Shown: piece by piece, positions 44,191 to 52,500 of the stretch
Layout of the letters: each line of letters begins with the position of its first letter
Numbering within the stretch: the first letter of the stretch is position 1
Source: Sphingobacterium alkalisoli
GTDB taxonomy: Bacteria; Bacteroidota; Bacteroidia; Sphingobacteriales; Sphingobacteriaceae
NCBI RefSeq assembly: GCF_005049105.1
Contig: NZ_SUKA01000002.1
Coordinates: forward strand, 851,985 to 915,984
Reading direction: 5' to 3'
Length of the DNA stretch: 64,000 nucleotides
Notes under the pieces: generated by a model
Seen by the model: the letters and a program-made list of their open reading frames with translations, nothing else
What the model was told of the DNA's origin: nothing
Databases searched by the model: none
Translations under genes and position numbers: made by a program

Positions 44191-44988
44191 CTAGCTGTAT
44201 ATTTTTAGAAATTTCAGGCGTTTACTTACTTGTGTAATCCACTCTCTGGCCATTAATTCATGCCCGGGCACTGTAGGATGGATACCGTCCCATATCCAGT
44301 ACGCATCTGGTGCTTTTTTTCTTGCCTCTTCAAACACCCGCTGAAAATCGATAACTACAGCATCAAATTCTACGGCGAGATTTCGCACCCTGTCACTTAG
44401 TTTGGCGACCATGGGCTGATAAGAATTCCAATGTTCCTTGATCTTTCCAACTGGCGCTAAAAATGGTAAGCCTAGTACAATTAGGGTATTGGGATCGTGT
44501 TTACGCACTTGCTCTAACAAATTACGGTAGCAATCCTCAAATGCCTGAACGTAAATTTCTTTTGCTTCTGCAGGAGGGTTCTCTACGAACTTGGCTGCAT
44601 CATTTATACCAATTAAAATACTTAGTACGTCAGGATGCAGGTCAAGGCAATCTGTTTGCCAGCGGCTTTGCAATTGAGTAATCGTGTTGCCGCTGATTCC
44701 TCTGTTGTAAAATAGCAAATCACTTGACGGAAAATCTGCGCCCCAGCGACTTGAAATCGAAAATGCATATCCGTGACCCATGATATGATTAGGATCGGCA
44801 TTTCTTCCGCGCTTCCCGTCGGTGATCGAGTCTCCTTGAAATAAAATGGTCATGCCCTTTGCCTGTTTCTCTAAACAGGTCGCATCTTTAACGTCCGATG
44901 ATTTAGCTATTTGAAGTGGTAGGCCGCCAGCGACTGCAGCTATAGCCGCCGAACGCAGAAAGGAACGTCTGGATGAGTTTTTTGTCAT
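44191..44988 (-). CDS. SGNH/GDSL hydrolase family protein with Tat signal
   Basis: From the ATG at 44988 (MTKNSSRRSFLRSAAIAAVA) this is a 265-residue exported hydrolase with a Tat-type signal. SGNH blocks: Ser54 in FQGDSITDG (block I), Gly in NRGISGNTITQL (II), Asn in LIGINDAAK (III), and Asp/His in WDGIHPTVPGH (V). These enzymes deacetylate or de-esterify carbohydrates or lipids in the periplasm. It stands alone here. Confidence 0.9.
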   Translation of the reverse strand: MTKNSSRRSFLRSAAIAAVAGGLPLQIAKSSDVKDATCLEKQAKGMTILFQGDSITDGKRGRNADPNHIMGHGYAFSISSRWGADFPSSDLLFYNRGISGNTITQLQSRWQTDCLDLHPDVLSILIGINDAAKFVENPPAEAKEIYVQAFEDCYRNLLEQVRKHDPNTLIVLGLPFLAPVGKIKEHWNSYQPMVAKLSDRVRNLAVEFDAVVIDFQRVFEEARKKAPDAYWIWDGIHPTVPGHELMAREWITQVSKRLKFLKIYS

Positions 44989-45097
44989 TGCAATGTTTAT
45001 TATACATATTTCGAGCAAGCAAGTTACATTAGCGATATTAAAATCGCAAGCGGTGATCAGATTTACATTAGGTAGTCTTTCACATCTGTTGAAATGT

Positions 45098-45325
45098 TTA
45101 CTTTTTTAACACCTCCTGCCGATGTTTTATTTCCCACTCTTTTAGTGCATCAATGATAGGTATCAACGTATTTGCATAAGGTGTCCATCTGTAAGTGATT
45201 TTTACCGGATAATCATTGGTCACAATCCGCTGAATGAGCTTATGTTGCTCCAAATCCTTCAATTCCTTGGCCATGGCCTTTGGCGTAATTCCGGGTATAC
45301 TATACTTATGACACACAGTTGTCAC
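45098..45325 (-). pseudogene. N-terminally truncated HxlR-type regulator
   Basis: Residual HxlR winged-helix sequence YSIPGITPKAMAKELKDLEQHKLIQRIV, NDYPVKITYRWTPYANTLIPIIDALKEW. The N-terminal third, including the conserved Cys and the first recognition helices, is missing; the frame opens only at a GTG at 45325. It is divergent from the DinB-like gene that begins 43 bp away, so it may have been its regulator. Confidence 0.75.
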
Positions 45326-45368
45326 AACACCATTTTATTTTTGTTGGATTATATAAAAATGCGAAAAA

Positions 45369-45899
45369 ATGGACAACAAAACAATTACAGAAATTCTGGC
45401 TTCACAGTATAAGGCAAGTCTTGGTATGCTTCGACAAGCGGTGGGAAAAGTTCCTGACGAAAAATGGAATAATGATGAATACAACAATCCAAACTGGCAA
45501 ATTACCTATCACGTTTTGTGGGCAACAAAATACTATTTGGGAGCAAACAACGAAAGTTATGTTCCCTTCGAGAATGCTATTGAAGGAGCAGAAAGCCTTG
45601 GCGGTTTGCAGGACTGGGAAAATGTTAATGAAGGTATAAAAGTTGAGGGATTTCATACAAAAGGAGAAGTATTATCTTTTGTCGACAAGGTGACAAACAA
45701 TTTGCAGACTACTATTGAAGCACTTCCTCTTAACGATAAATCAGGCTTTGAATGGTATCCATATACCCGATTGGAGCTTCATATAAATAACATAAGGCAT
45801 ATCCAACATCACACAGCGCAAATCATTGAGCGCTTAAAAGCAAAAGGGATAACGGGATTTTCCTGGTGGGCAGACAAAAATCAACCGCAGGGATGGTAA
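45369..45899 (+). CDS. DinB-like four-helix-bundle protein
   Basis: A 176-residue protein of the DinB/DUF664 type: four helices with metal-ligand histidines in WQITYHVLWATKYYL and in HINNIRHIQHHTAQIIERL. These are predicted metal-dependent thiol transferases or hydrolases. The stop codon lies in GGTAACAACAATGACCCGCTAATAAC, a variant of the cassette-boundary repeat. A truncated HxlR gene lies divergently upstream. Confidence 0.83.
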   Translation: MDNKTITEILASQYKASLGMLRQAVGKVPDEKWNNDEYNNPNWQITYHVLWATKYYLGANNESYVPFENAIEGAESLGGLQDWENVNEGIKVEGFHTKGEVLSFVDKVTNNLQTTIEALPLNDKSGFEWYPYTRLELHINNIRHIQHHTAQIIERLKAKGITGFSWWADKNQPQGW

Positions 45900-45928
45900 C
45901 AACAATGACCCGCTAATAACTAAGTTTT
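45895..45928. repeat. Cassette-boundary-like repeat with TGACCCGCTAATAAC core
   Basis: Overlaps the stop codon of the DinB-like gene and shares the CCCGCTAA core of the elements at 16490, 18398, 19036 and 51465. About 180 bp of otherwise featureless DNA follows; just before the next gene a related TAGTTAGGCACAATGTTATG occurs at 46091-46110. Confidence 0.35.
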
Positions 45929-46107
45929 TTTAGTCGTTTGGTAGCTGGATATCACGGTTTGATTTGGGGTTCTATCGACTACTAGAAGATATATCATGTT
46001 ATAAAACAGAATTATGCTATTTTTACATGAACCTTTTACGCCATTCGGATATACAGAATGATTGGCGGATACACTAATGCGATAAAAAGGTAGTTAGGCA
46101 CAATGTT

Positions 46108-46863
46108 ATGGAGACCGTTATCTTAAAGACCGAATCATACTTATTTCAAAACTCTAACGGCGAATTTAGAGCAAATCCTTTTTATGAACTTTCTAGTGAC
46201 GAATGGATTATTTATGAAAACGGACAGCCAACATATCTTCTGGACTTCAATAAACGGACTACGCCATTAATACAAGATTTAACAAAAAGGCTGGACAATG
46301 GTGAAAAATTAGATGAAGTTATCCAAGAGTTAGGCCGTTTTTTAGGTCGACAATGGGCAACTGACAACAATATTGAAGGTGCAGAAATACCAAATAGTCA
46401 AGAAGTAGAGACCGTTTCCGTAACACTTCTTGATAACTTGGCTGATATGTTTATGGATGTTTATTTTGTAGCAACTAACTCAATTGATGCAAACATCTTG
46501 TTAGATGAAGAAAAGTTTATTGCAGCGTTTGTTACTGATATTAGCGGACAAGGTTTTGAATCGGGATATGCAGAAAATCAAGAAGACCTCATTCAAATGT
46601 TGACGCTAGTTTTTAAACAATCAATCAGTTTAACTGAATTAGTTTCAAATGGTGACAGATACGTTTATGACTTAACCAAGTTTAGAAAATCCTGCATTAC
46701 TGTTGAGGAACTTGACCTGGAATATGAACAATGGATTCAAGAAAGCAAGAGAGTAAATACTATGAATCGGTATGGAATGATTATGAGTGCCGTTTCTTAT
46801 ATTAAAAAAAATAGCGACAAAGAGCATTTTGTACTGATTACAGAAAAACGAAAACATTGGTAA
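46108..46863 (+). CDS. Hypothetical soluble protein (251 residues)
   Basis: A 251-residue acidic, cytosolic protein with many Asp/Glu/Asn residues and predicted helices (LIQDLTKRLDNGEKLDEVIQELGRFLG). No motif or family was recognised. It is preceded immediately by TAGTTAGGCACAATG, which resembles an integron-type core site, and is followed by a terminator. It may be a cassette-borne gene. Confidence 0.55.
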   Translation: METVILKTESYLFQNSNGEFRANPFYELSSDEWIIYENGQPTYLLDFNKRTTPLIQDLTKRLDNGEKLDEVIQELGRFLGRQWATDNNIEGAEIPNSQEVETVSVTLLDNLADMFMDVYFVATNSIDANILLDEEKFIAAFVTDISGQGFESGYAENQEDLIQMLTLVFKQSISLTELVSNGDRYVYDLTKFRKSCITVEELDLEYEQWIQESKRVNTMNRYGMIMSAVSYIKKNSDKEHFVLITEKRKHW

Positions 46864-46940
46864 AAAACAGCAGTTACGGGTAGTGTAAAGTGCAATACTA
46901 TTGCTGATCTCGACCAGGACCTCGAAGCCGAAGCATAAAA

Positions 46941-46980
46941 AAGCCTTGGCTTATCGAATTGCCAAGGCTTCCTTTTCTTT
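46941..46980 (+). terminator. Rho-independent terminator
   Basis: AAGCCTTGGC and GCCAAGGCTT form a perfect 10-bp stem with a 10-nt loop, followed by a T-rich tract interrupted by C. It probably serves the hypothetical gene at 46108-46863; A-runs upstream suggest it may also work in the other direction. Confidence 0.7.
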
Positions 46981-47055
46981 TGTAAGTAGATCCTTCCAGA
47001 TCTGCGTATTAGTCCGTGATTTAACATGTTAGTCGGAATTATTTAATTTAAGGCG

Positions 47056-47437
47056 TTATTCAAATTTCAAATAATCCAATTCCATTGGCGCAGAAGTGGC
47101 GTCAACGTTGTCAGGGTAAACCACCATGCGACCGCCGAACGTAATATCTTTTGACTCTTCCTCTGACATCTGGAGTTCACGTGGCATGTTACAATACCGT
47201 GATTGGAAAAAGTCCTTCTGATGTTGTGAATATGATAAAAATAGGCTCAGGTAACGGTCCTGTCGGTAGTGAGTCCGTAAAATGGAGCGTTCCATGCATG
47301 TTTTTTAAGATTTTTGTTCGGTCGTACAAGTCACATTTTTGCGTGAATTTGATGTCGGAGGGAATTTTTTCCTTTTCACAGGACAGCAATCCAAATAGCA
47401 CCAAAATCGGAAGGAACTTATTTATTTTGTATGTCAT
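47056..47437 (-). pseudogene. Small lipoprotein gene with a frameshift
   Basis: It starts at 47437 with a lipoprotein signal (KFLPILVLFGLLSCEKEK) and reads to IFIIFTTSEG. After one frame change in a five-A run (47207-47211, T5 on the coding strand) it continues DFFQSRYCNMPRELQMSEEE to MELDYLKFE. Together about 125 residues. One frameshift at a homopolymer could be a sequencing error. Function unknown. Confidence 0.6.
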
Positions 47438-47732
47438 AATATATTGTTTTTAATTGTCAACCAAGGTTTATCAAAGGTGAGGATGACAAGTTGTTCAGCT
47501 AAAATGCAAAGCTCTTAATATCAATATAACGAAGGTAAAGAGAATAACGATACAACAATTATATCACTGCCATTGAAATTAATTCCTGTTTTTCCTTGTA
47601 TTAGGGTGAAATTCATCTATATTCTCTGAGGCGGATTACACCGTTTTGCTTGATGGATTTTACGCGTAAAGAGAGCGGGGCATTATCTTATCTCTATTTC
47701 AACAGGAATGTAACGGGAAGATGTTACTGCTA

Positions 47733-47838
47733 AACCCCAGCACCACTTACCAGAGAAGCACCCTGACGACCACCAGTTTTTAATGTAGAAATAGACCTAT
47801 ATAATCCTCCAGGAGTTGTTCCATAGTTGATCAGTATA
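47733..47838 (-). pseudogene. C-terminal gene remnant
   Basis: The minus strand encodes LINYGTTPGGLYRSISTLK and TGGRQGASLVSGAGV before a stop. It has no start codon. The rest of 47438-47732 shows no gene. Confidence 0.3.
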
Positions 47839-47845
47839 TCAATTA

Positions 47846-47973
47846 ATCATCAAAACTTGTATTTTATGTAAATTGTGATAATTATTTCCGTTGGTTTCTG
47901 TTTTTATAACTTCTTTAAAAATTATCAAAACCTGTAACTTATGCAGGTTTTGATAATTTACTTTATATCTTTG
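47846..47973 (+). promoter_or_regulatory. Two large palindromes and a promoter before the AAA/DUF4143 gene
   Basis: ATTATCAAAACCTG (47921-47934) and CAGGTTTTGATAAT (47944-47957) are perfect 14-bp arms around TAACTTATG. A degenerate version lies at 47846-47882 with ATCATCAAAACTTG, spacer TATTTTATG and TAAATTGTGATAAT. The -7 box TATCTTTG (47966-47973) ends 4 nt before the ATG. The perfect palindrome covers the -33 region, so a dimeric repressor acting here is likely; the transcript may be leaderless. Confidence 0.65.
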
Positions 47974-47977
47974 CCTT

Positions 47978-49204
47978 ATGGCAAGATACACCAACAGAAA
48001 GCAATATATAGACAAATTGCTGTCGTACAAAGACAAAGATCTCATAAAAGTAGTGAGCGGTTTGCGTAGGTCGGGAAAATCTACTCTTTTGGAATTATAC
48101 CGTGAGCAGTTATTCAAACTTGGTGTTGGTAAACGTCAAGTTCAATTCTACAATTTTGAATTGCCCGAAAATTATTTGAACAAAAATTGGGACGACATTT
48201 ATTTCGGAATCAAAAACAAACTGCAAGCCGACAAACCCAACTATGTATTTTTAGACGAAGTGCAAAACATTCCGCTTTTTGAAAAATTGGTGGACGGACT
48301 TTTTGTAACCGAAAATGTTGATGTTTACATCACAGGATCAAATGCATTTTTGCTTTCGAGCGAATTAGCTACTTTGTTGAGTGGTCGCTATATAGAAATT
48401 TCTATTTTACCCTTTTCGTTCAAAGAATACTTAACGGCAAGAGATATTGATATATCCAATAAATACCTCAATTACGAAGCCTTTTGTTTTGATTATATCA
48501 ATGAAACATCTTTACCTAAAGGGGTTGAATTACGTGAAGAAGGCTTTGACAAAATTTACGAATATTTAGAAGCCATTTACACCACCATTGTTGAAAAAGA
48601 TATTACCCAACGTCATCAGATTAACGACAAACGAGCTTTCGGGAACATTGTTAAATTCGTGGCTTCCAATATCGGAAATCCGCTTTCGCCTGGTAATATC
48701 GCAAAGACTTTGAAACAGGACGGACAAAGCACACACCACAGCACTGTGGAAAAGTATCTGGAATACCTAACAGCAAGTTTTGTGTTTTATAAAGTAAACC
48801 GTTTCGACCTGAAAGGAAAGAAACAATTAGCCACACAAGAAAAATACTATTTAGTTGATGCAGGTTTGCTCAATGTTTTGACAGGCAAAGAACGTACGAC
48901 CGACAGAGGACATATTTTAGAAAACATCGTTTATCTAGAGCTGTTACGTAGAGGAAATAAAATCTGGACAGGCACAGCCCGTAATGCCGAAGTAGATTTT
49001 GTTTGCAAAACCCGAACAGGCGATATAGAATATTATCAGGTAGCTTGGGAAATATCCAGTGAAAAGACTGTAGAACGTGAATTTGGTTCATTGGAGAAAA
49101 TCAATGACAACTATCCGAAATATTTACTAACCACCGATTCATTTACACAAGATCGTAACGGTGTAAAGCACCTGAATGTGTTTAATTGGTTACTTGAATT
49201 ATAA
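47978..49204 (+). CDS. AAA-family ATPase with DUF4143 domain
   Basis: A 408-residue protein: Walker A GLRRSGKST (28-36), Walker B YVFLDE (89-94), the VYITGSNAFLLSSELATLLSGRY sensor segment, and a C-terminal DUF4143 domain with a nuclease-like EVDFVCKT segment near the end. These ATPases are abundant in Bacteroidota, often mobile and multi-copy; their role is unknown, with defence or toxin-like roles proposed. It stands alone behind two large palindromes, which suggests autoregulation. Confidence 0.9.
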   Translation: MARYTNRKQYIDKLLSYKDKDLIKVVSGLRRSGKSTLLELYREQLFKLGVGKRQVQFYNFELPENYLNKNWDDIYFGIKNKLQADKPNYVFLDEVQNIPLFEKLVDGLFVTENVDVYITGSNAFLLSSELATLLSGRYIEISILPFSFKEYLTARDIDISNKYLNYEAFCFDYINETSLPKGVELREEGFDKIYEYLEAIYTTIVEKDITQRHQINDKRAFGNIVKFVASNIGNPLSPGNIAKTLKQDGQSTHHSTVEKYLEYLTASFVFYKVNRFDLKGKKQLATQEKYYLVDAGLLNVLTGKERTTDRGHILENIVYLELLRRGNKIWTGTARNAEVDFVCKTRTGDIEYYQVAWEISSEKTVEREFGSLEKINDNYPKYLLTTDSFTQDRNGVKHLNVFNWLLEL

Positions 49205-49380
49205 ATAAAAAAATACAATGAATTCCTATCTTGAAGCAAAAAACCTCACAAATATAGATTGGGAGAAATAATGGAATCCTATCCCATTTTATTCCCTAAT
49301 TGAAAACTTTTTCATTTACCACTTGCTGTATACTTAATAGGCACTGGCCTATGTGGAATTAAACGTTAAAATACAACGCT
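49205..49380. other. Intergenic with a possible small gene remnant
   Basis: An ATG at 49218 opens MNSYLEAKNLTNIDWEK and closes at a TAA; the translation continues plausibly for a short way after the stop (WNPIPFYSLIENFF), so it may be a broken gene start. Confidence 0.25.
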
Positions 49381-49700
49381 ATGGCTGATAACAAAGAAAA
49401 AAACGGAAAAAGCGACCGAAACAAAGTAAGCGGTTCTGAAAACTATGAGATCCAGTATTTCAAGGATAAGCTGGGTGTCAGCAGTCAACACGATAGCCTA
49501 TGCAAAGAAGGAGGCTCGTGAGGACGCTTTTGCCTTTGGCATTGCCAAAGGTGGACGTAAAAAAGCTATTGAAATAGCATTGAGTTTTAAAAAAATGGGT
49601 ACTCCTATAGCGGATATAGCCGAAGGCACTGGAGTATCTATAGAGGAACTCCGAAGGACTCTGCGAAGTAAAATCGAAAAGTTAAATAATTGGTTAGACA
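49381..49700 (+). pseudogene. Chimeric remnant: DUF3606 start joined to an Rpn tail
   Basis: The first 36 codons (MADNKEKNGKSDRNKVSGSE, then YEIQYFKDKLGVSS) match the start of DUF3606 proteins. At about 49487 the sequence switches, in another frame, to the tail of an Rpn gene: KKAIEIALSFKKMGTPIADI and AEGTGVSIEEL. Neither part is complete. The hairpin at 49719 follows. Confidence 0.65.
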
Positions 49701-49718
49701 TTATTTATAAGTCTATTG

Positions 49719-49751
49719 CAGCCATCTGGATATTTTCAGATGGCTGTTTTT
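49719..49751 (+). terminator. Rho-independent terminator after Rpn tail fragment
   Basis: CAGCCATCTG and CAGATGGCTG arms around a T-rich loop, then a T-run; same hairpin as after Rpn copy 2. Confidence 0.7.
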
Positions 49752-49752
49752 G

Positions 49753-49848
49753 TTAATTCCCATCACTCAATCGCGACGCCTTCTATATTAAATAGGCACG
49801 GGACAAAGTCCACGCGCCAGCGATTTGGATATACCGGCGACAGCACGG
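49753..49848. repeat. Dispersed G+C-rich repeat, longest copy
   Basis: Its 3' part (49796-49825) is identical to 44023-44052, and its 5' part resembles 1701-1740. Nothing else recognisable lies between here and the AbiEi remnant. Confidence 0.6.
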
Positions 49849-49969
49849 GGAAAAAGAACGATGTAAATGCAATTACCGAAAGTTGTTATAACCCTACCAA
49901 AATGATTTCCCTTACGAATTTGTAATTTTAAAATTTTGTACTTTCATATACTTACAGTATAGTTATTTA

Positions 49970-50799
49970 ATGTTTTTTAAATATCATATTGTTTTTCTTT
50001 ATATTTTTCGTGTTTTTGATACTGTGAGTATTAAAAATTCGTCAAAAATAAATTTACTTCTGCATTCACAGCCTTATGGGACTATCTTCACCAGCGTATG
50101 GCTCATACGTCACGGATATAGCTATGCGCTACAGCAACGCTATCGGGAAAACGGGTGGCTGGAGTCGGTAGGTAATGGAGCCGTCAAACGTATTGGCGAT
50201 CAAGTGTCGGTAGAAGGTCCAGTCTATACGCTGCAAAACCAGCTAGGACTATCGGTACACATCGGGGGAAAGTCAGCAATCGCACTTTTGGGAAGGTCGC
50301 ACTATCTACAGATGGGTATCAGCGAGTTGATATTATTCGGGATGCAGGATGAGAAGCTTCCAAAGTGGTTCAGCGAGTTTGATTGGGGAGTAAAGATCGA
50401 TTACCGTGCATCGGGCTTTTTGCCGAGGGATATGGGAATGGAGATTTTTCCAAAGGAAATTTCACGATAAAAATATCGGGACTTGCCTGGGCACTACTGG
50501 AATGTCTATATGTTTCAGATGGCCACGACCTTGTCGAATGTTATGAACTGCTGGAAGGCATGGGCGGACTTAGACCAAAACTTGTACAGTCGCTACTGGA
50601 GAACTGCAGTTCGGTAAAGGTGAAGCGCCTGTTCCTTTTTATGGACGAAAAAGCTGGGCATGCATGGCTAAAATATCTAAACTTGGAGGTAATCGACCTT
50701 GGCTCGGGAACCAGAAGTTTGGTAAAAAAAGGGTCCTATGTACAAAAATATGATATCACCGTACCAAAAGAACTAATGGACAATGGAGAAAATATATAA
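49970..50799 (+). pseudogene. AbiEi-family antitoxin gene, frameshifted
   Basis: Frame 1 gives INLLLHSQPYGTIFTSVWLIRHGYS, WLESVGNGAVKRIGDQVSVEG and LSVHIGGKSAIALLGRSHYL, the typical N-terminal part of type IV antitoxins of the AbiEi family. At TTTTT (50445-50449) the frame shifts; frame 2 gives GNFTIKISGLAWALLECLY, VKVKRLFLFMDEKAGHAWLKYL and YVQKYDITVPKELMDNGE, the typical C-terminal end. A single correction would restore a gene of about 265 codons. AbiEi represses its own operon and counters the AbiEii nucleotidyltransferase toxin. Confidence 0.8.
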
Positions 50800-50894
50800 A
50801 AGAAAGGTTCGGCTATTGTTAGATCTGAAGGGGGAAAAACCTGAAAAACATACAACTCTTTTAAAAAAGCTCAGTGATGTATTGGGCAGGTAAG
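50784..50894 (+). pseudogene. Remnant of the AbiEii toxin gene
   Basis: An ATG at 50784 overlaps the end of the antitoxin frame by 16 bp and reads MEKIYKRKVRLLLDLKGE for 36 residues before a stop, in the position and with a start like that of AbiEii toxins. The full-length toxin would be about 300 residues, so nearly all of the nucleotidyltransferase domain is gone. Confidence 0.55.
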
Positions 50895-50950
50895 ACTGAA
50901 AACTAAGCGGACAGCGTCAAAAGATCTGCTAATTTCAATTTGTCTCATAA

Positions 50951-51415
50951 TCACGAAATTGTCTTAGGAAGTGTAGACGAAAGTAGAACGGGAGAGACAG
51001 CCCTTCTTTTTATTTTGGTTGCCACATTAAGTTCAACATAGCTAAGTCCGCAAATAATTACTATTTCAATCAAAAAATATGTTGTCCCAATTATTGTCAG
51101 TAACGGGTAGTGCTTAATTAGTAGTCCGACTGTCAGCACGCAATAAACCAAGTTTGCAATACCAATGAGTCTAATGAATGGTGTCCAACGCCCTTTTAAA
51201 AATAAAAAACAAGCGGAGGAATAAATACAAAACCAAATTGCTATTACAGAAAGGTAAGTCAATACTGTTTTAGGCATTCCAAAATATTCGTTAAACAGTC
51301 GCATTATTACAAACAGGAAAAATGCTGTCAAAATTGCTCCTAAACTGTCTGTAAGGAAAAGCGTCTTTGGTTTTTCTGATAAATGATTTATTAGATTGTT
51401 TATGATTTTATTCAT
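50951..51415 (-). CDS. Hypothetical four-helix membrane protein
   Basis: A 154-residue protein with four hydrophobic segments (LGAILTAFFLFVIMRLF, VLTYLSVIAIWFCIYSSACFLFL, FIRLIGIANLVYCVLTVGLLI, YFLIEIVIICGLSYV). No family recognised. The upstream DNA contains a GCCGCTAAC repeat and an inverted-repeat structure, so it may be a single-gene insert. Confidence 0.5.
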   Translation of the reverse strand: MNKIINNLINHLSEKPKTLFLTDSLGAILTAFFLFVIMRLFNEYFGMPKTVLTYLSVIAIWFCIYSSACFLFLKGRWTPFIRLIGIANLVYCVLTVGLLIKHYPLLTIIGTTYFLIEIVIICGLSYVELNVATKIKRRAVSPVLLSSTLPKTIS

Positions 51416-51464
51416 TCAAAATGTTATTATAATTGTTAGGTCTATTGGTCGTGTAGAGTCGTCT

Positions 51465-51547
51465 AACATTGCCGCTAACTACTTTTTTACTGTAACGCCC
51501 TTCGCCAAACAATCTCTATATCCGCATTACGTAAAAAAGTATTGTAA
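51465..51547. repeat. Cassette-boundary-like inverted-repeat element
   Basis: TTGCCGCTAACTACTTTTTTACTGTAA near one end and GCATTACGTAAAAAAGTA at the other contain complementary TACTTTTTTAC / GTAAAAAAGTA arms about 60 bp apart. The core CCGCTAAC matches the other elements. It lies between two short membrane-protein genes. Confidence 0.45.
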
Positions 51548-51577
51548 ATATAGTAAAATGTTGTAATATGATATAGT

Positions 51578-51946
51578 TCAAAAAGCTTTATAACTTTTTG
51601 TAATGGATGCCGATAAAGGCAGGATAATATTTGTAATTAATGCAAATATTAGGGCAGTAAAGGCACAACCTAAACAAAAAACGGCAAAGTAGTTGTCGAT
51701 TGTTGTGGACATCCCAAAAGTCACGCCGATTGAGATGAAGAATAACACGATAGATAGTGACAAATGCAAAAGGAATCCTAGCCATTTCTTGCGTATTGAT
51801 ACAAGATCATAGTTTGTGAGGGATACACTTAATGCCATAGATACAGGAGGGATGAAAAATGACCAATCCCATTTGATCAAGTAGATGAACAGGAGTCCAG
51901 ATAAGGTGCAACATAAGTTTGTAAGTATGATTCTCTTTATATTCAT
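51578..51946 (-). CDS. Hypothetical membrane protein (122 residues)
   Basis: Four hydrophobic segments (ILTNLCCTLSGLLFIYLI, FFIPPVSMALSVSLTNY, WLGFLLHLSLSIVLFFISIGV, FAVFCLGCAFTALIFALITNIIL). No recognised family. It is flanked by the repeat at 51465 and by the next gene 85 bp away. Confidence 0.5.
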   Translation of the reverse strand: MNIKRIILTNLCCTLSGLLFIYLIKWDWSFFIPPVSMALSVSLTNYDLVSIRKKWLGFLLHLSLSIVLFFISIGVTFGMSTTIDNYFAVFCLGCAFTALIFALITNIILPLSASITKSYKAF

Positions 51947-52031
51947 CTGTTATTTTTTTACTCCATACCATAATCAAACCGCGCATTTCCATCCTTTTTG
52001 TGTCCAGCCTCGGAGGTACATTCGCATCACA

Positions 52032-52454
52032 TTAATCAGACCTAGCAACTAGTTCAATTTCCTCACAGTGGATCCGTATTACTAGTCCGTTTTCAAAAAG
52101 ATATAGAATGTCGTCTCCATGATTTGGCTTTGATTGCGGCACAATGCTGTCATTTATTTCTCTTGCTGTTGACGGGAAAAATGTAATTTCTCCTACACAG
52201 CTGTCATCGGCATAGGTGCTTTTTTCGTCCTGCTCTATTACTTTCAAAAAAGTCACAGCGCTATGTGTCAGAATGAGACTTGAAAGTTCATTTTCGTCAA
52301 CCCAGTCGCCATTTGATTTTTTCCAATGTAGTTTAATTTCTCTTTCCGCTACGTTGTAGTCAAAATTTACAAAATCAAAATTGTTATGCAGGTCGATGAG
52401 TCTTCCTTCAATACTTAATGCGTGATTGTCTATTATGTCAAAATTTACTTTCAT
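52032..52454 (-). CDS. Hypothetical soluble protein (140 residues)
   Basis: From the ATG at 52454 (MKVNFDIIDNHALSIEGRLI) this is a beta-rich, acidic protein of 140 residues; an ATG at 52478 would add eight residues. Repeated features such as REIKLHWKKSNGDWVDENEL and EITFFPSTAREIND give no family match that I recognise. It is a single gene between two cassette-like boundaries. Confidence 0.5.
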   Translation of the reverse strand: MKVNFDIIDNHALSIEGRLIDLHNNFDFVNFDYNVAEREIKLHWKKSNGDWVDENELSSLILTHSAVTFLKVIEQDEKSTYADDSCVGEITFFPSTAREINDSIVPQSKPNHGDDILYLFENGLVIRIHCEEIELVARSD

Positions 52455-52500
52455 TGTCGGGTTGTCCAAAAATAGCATATAACGTTTTTACACATCCTCT

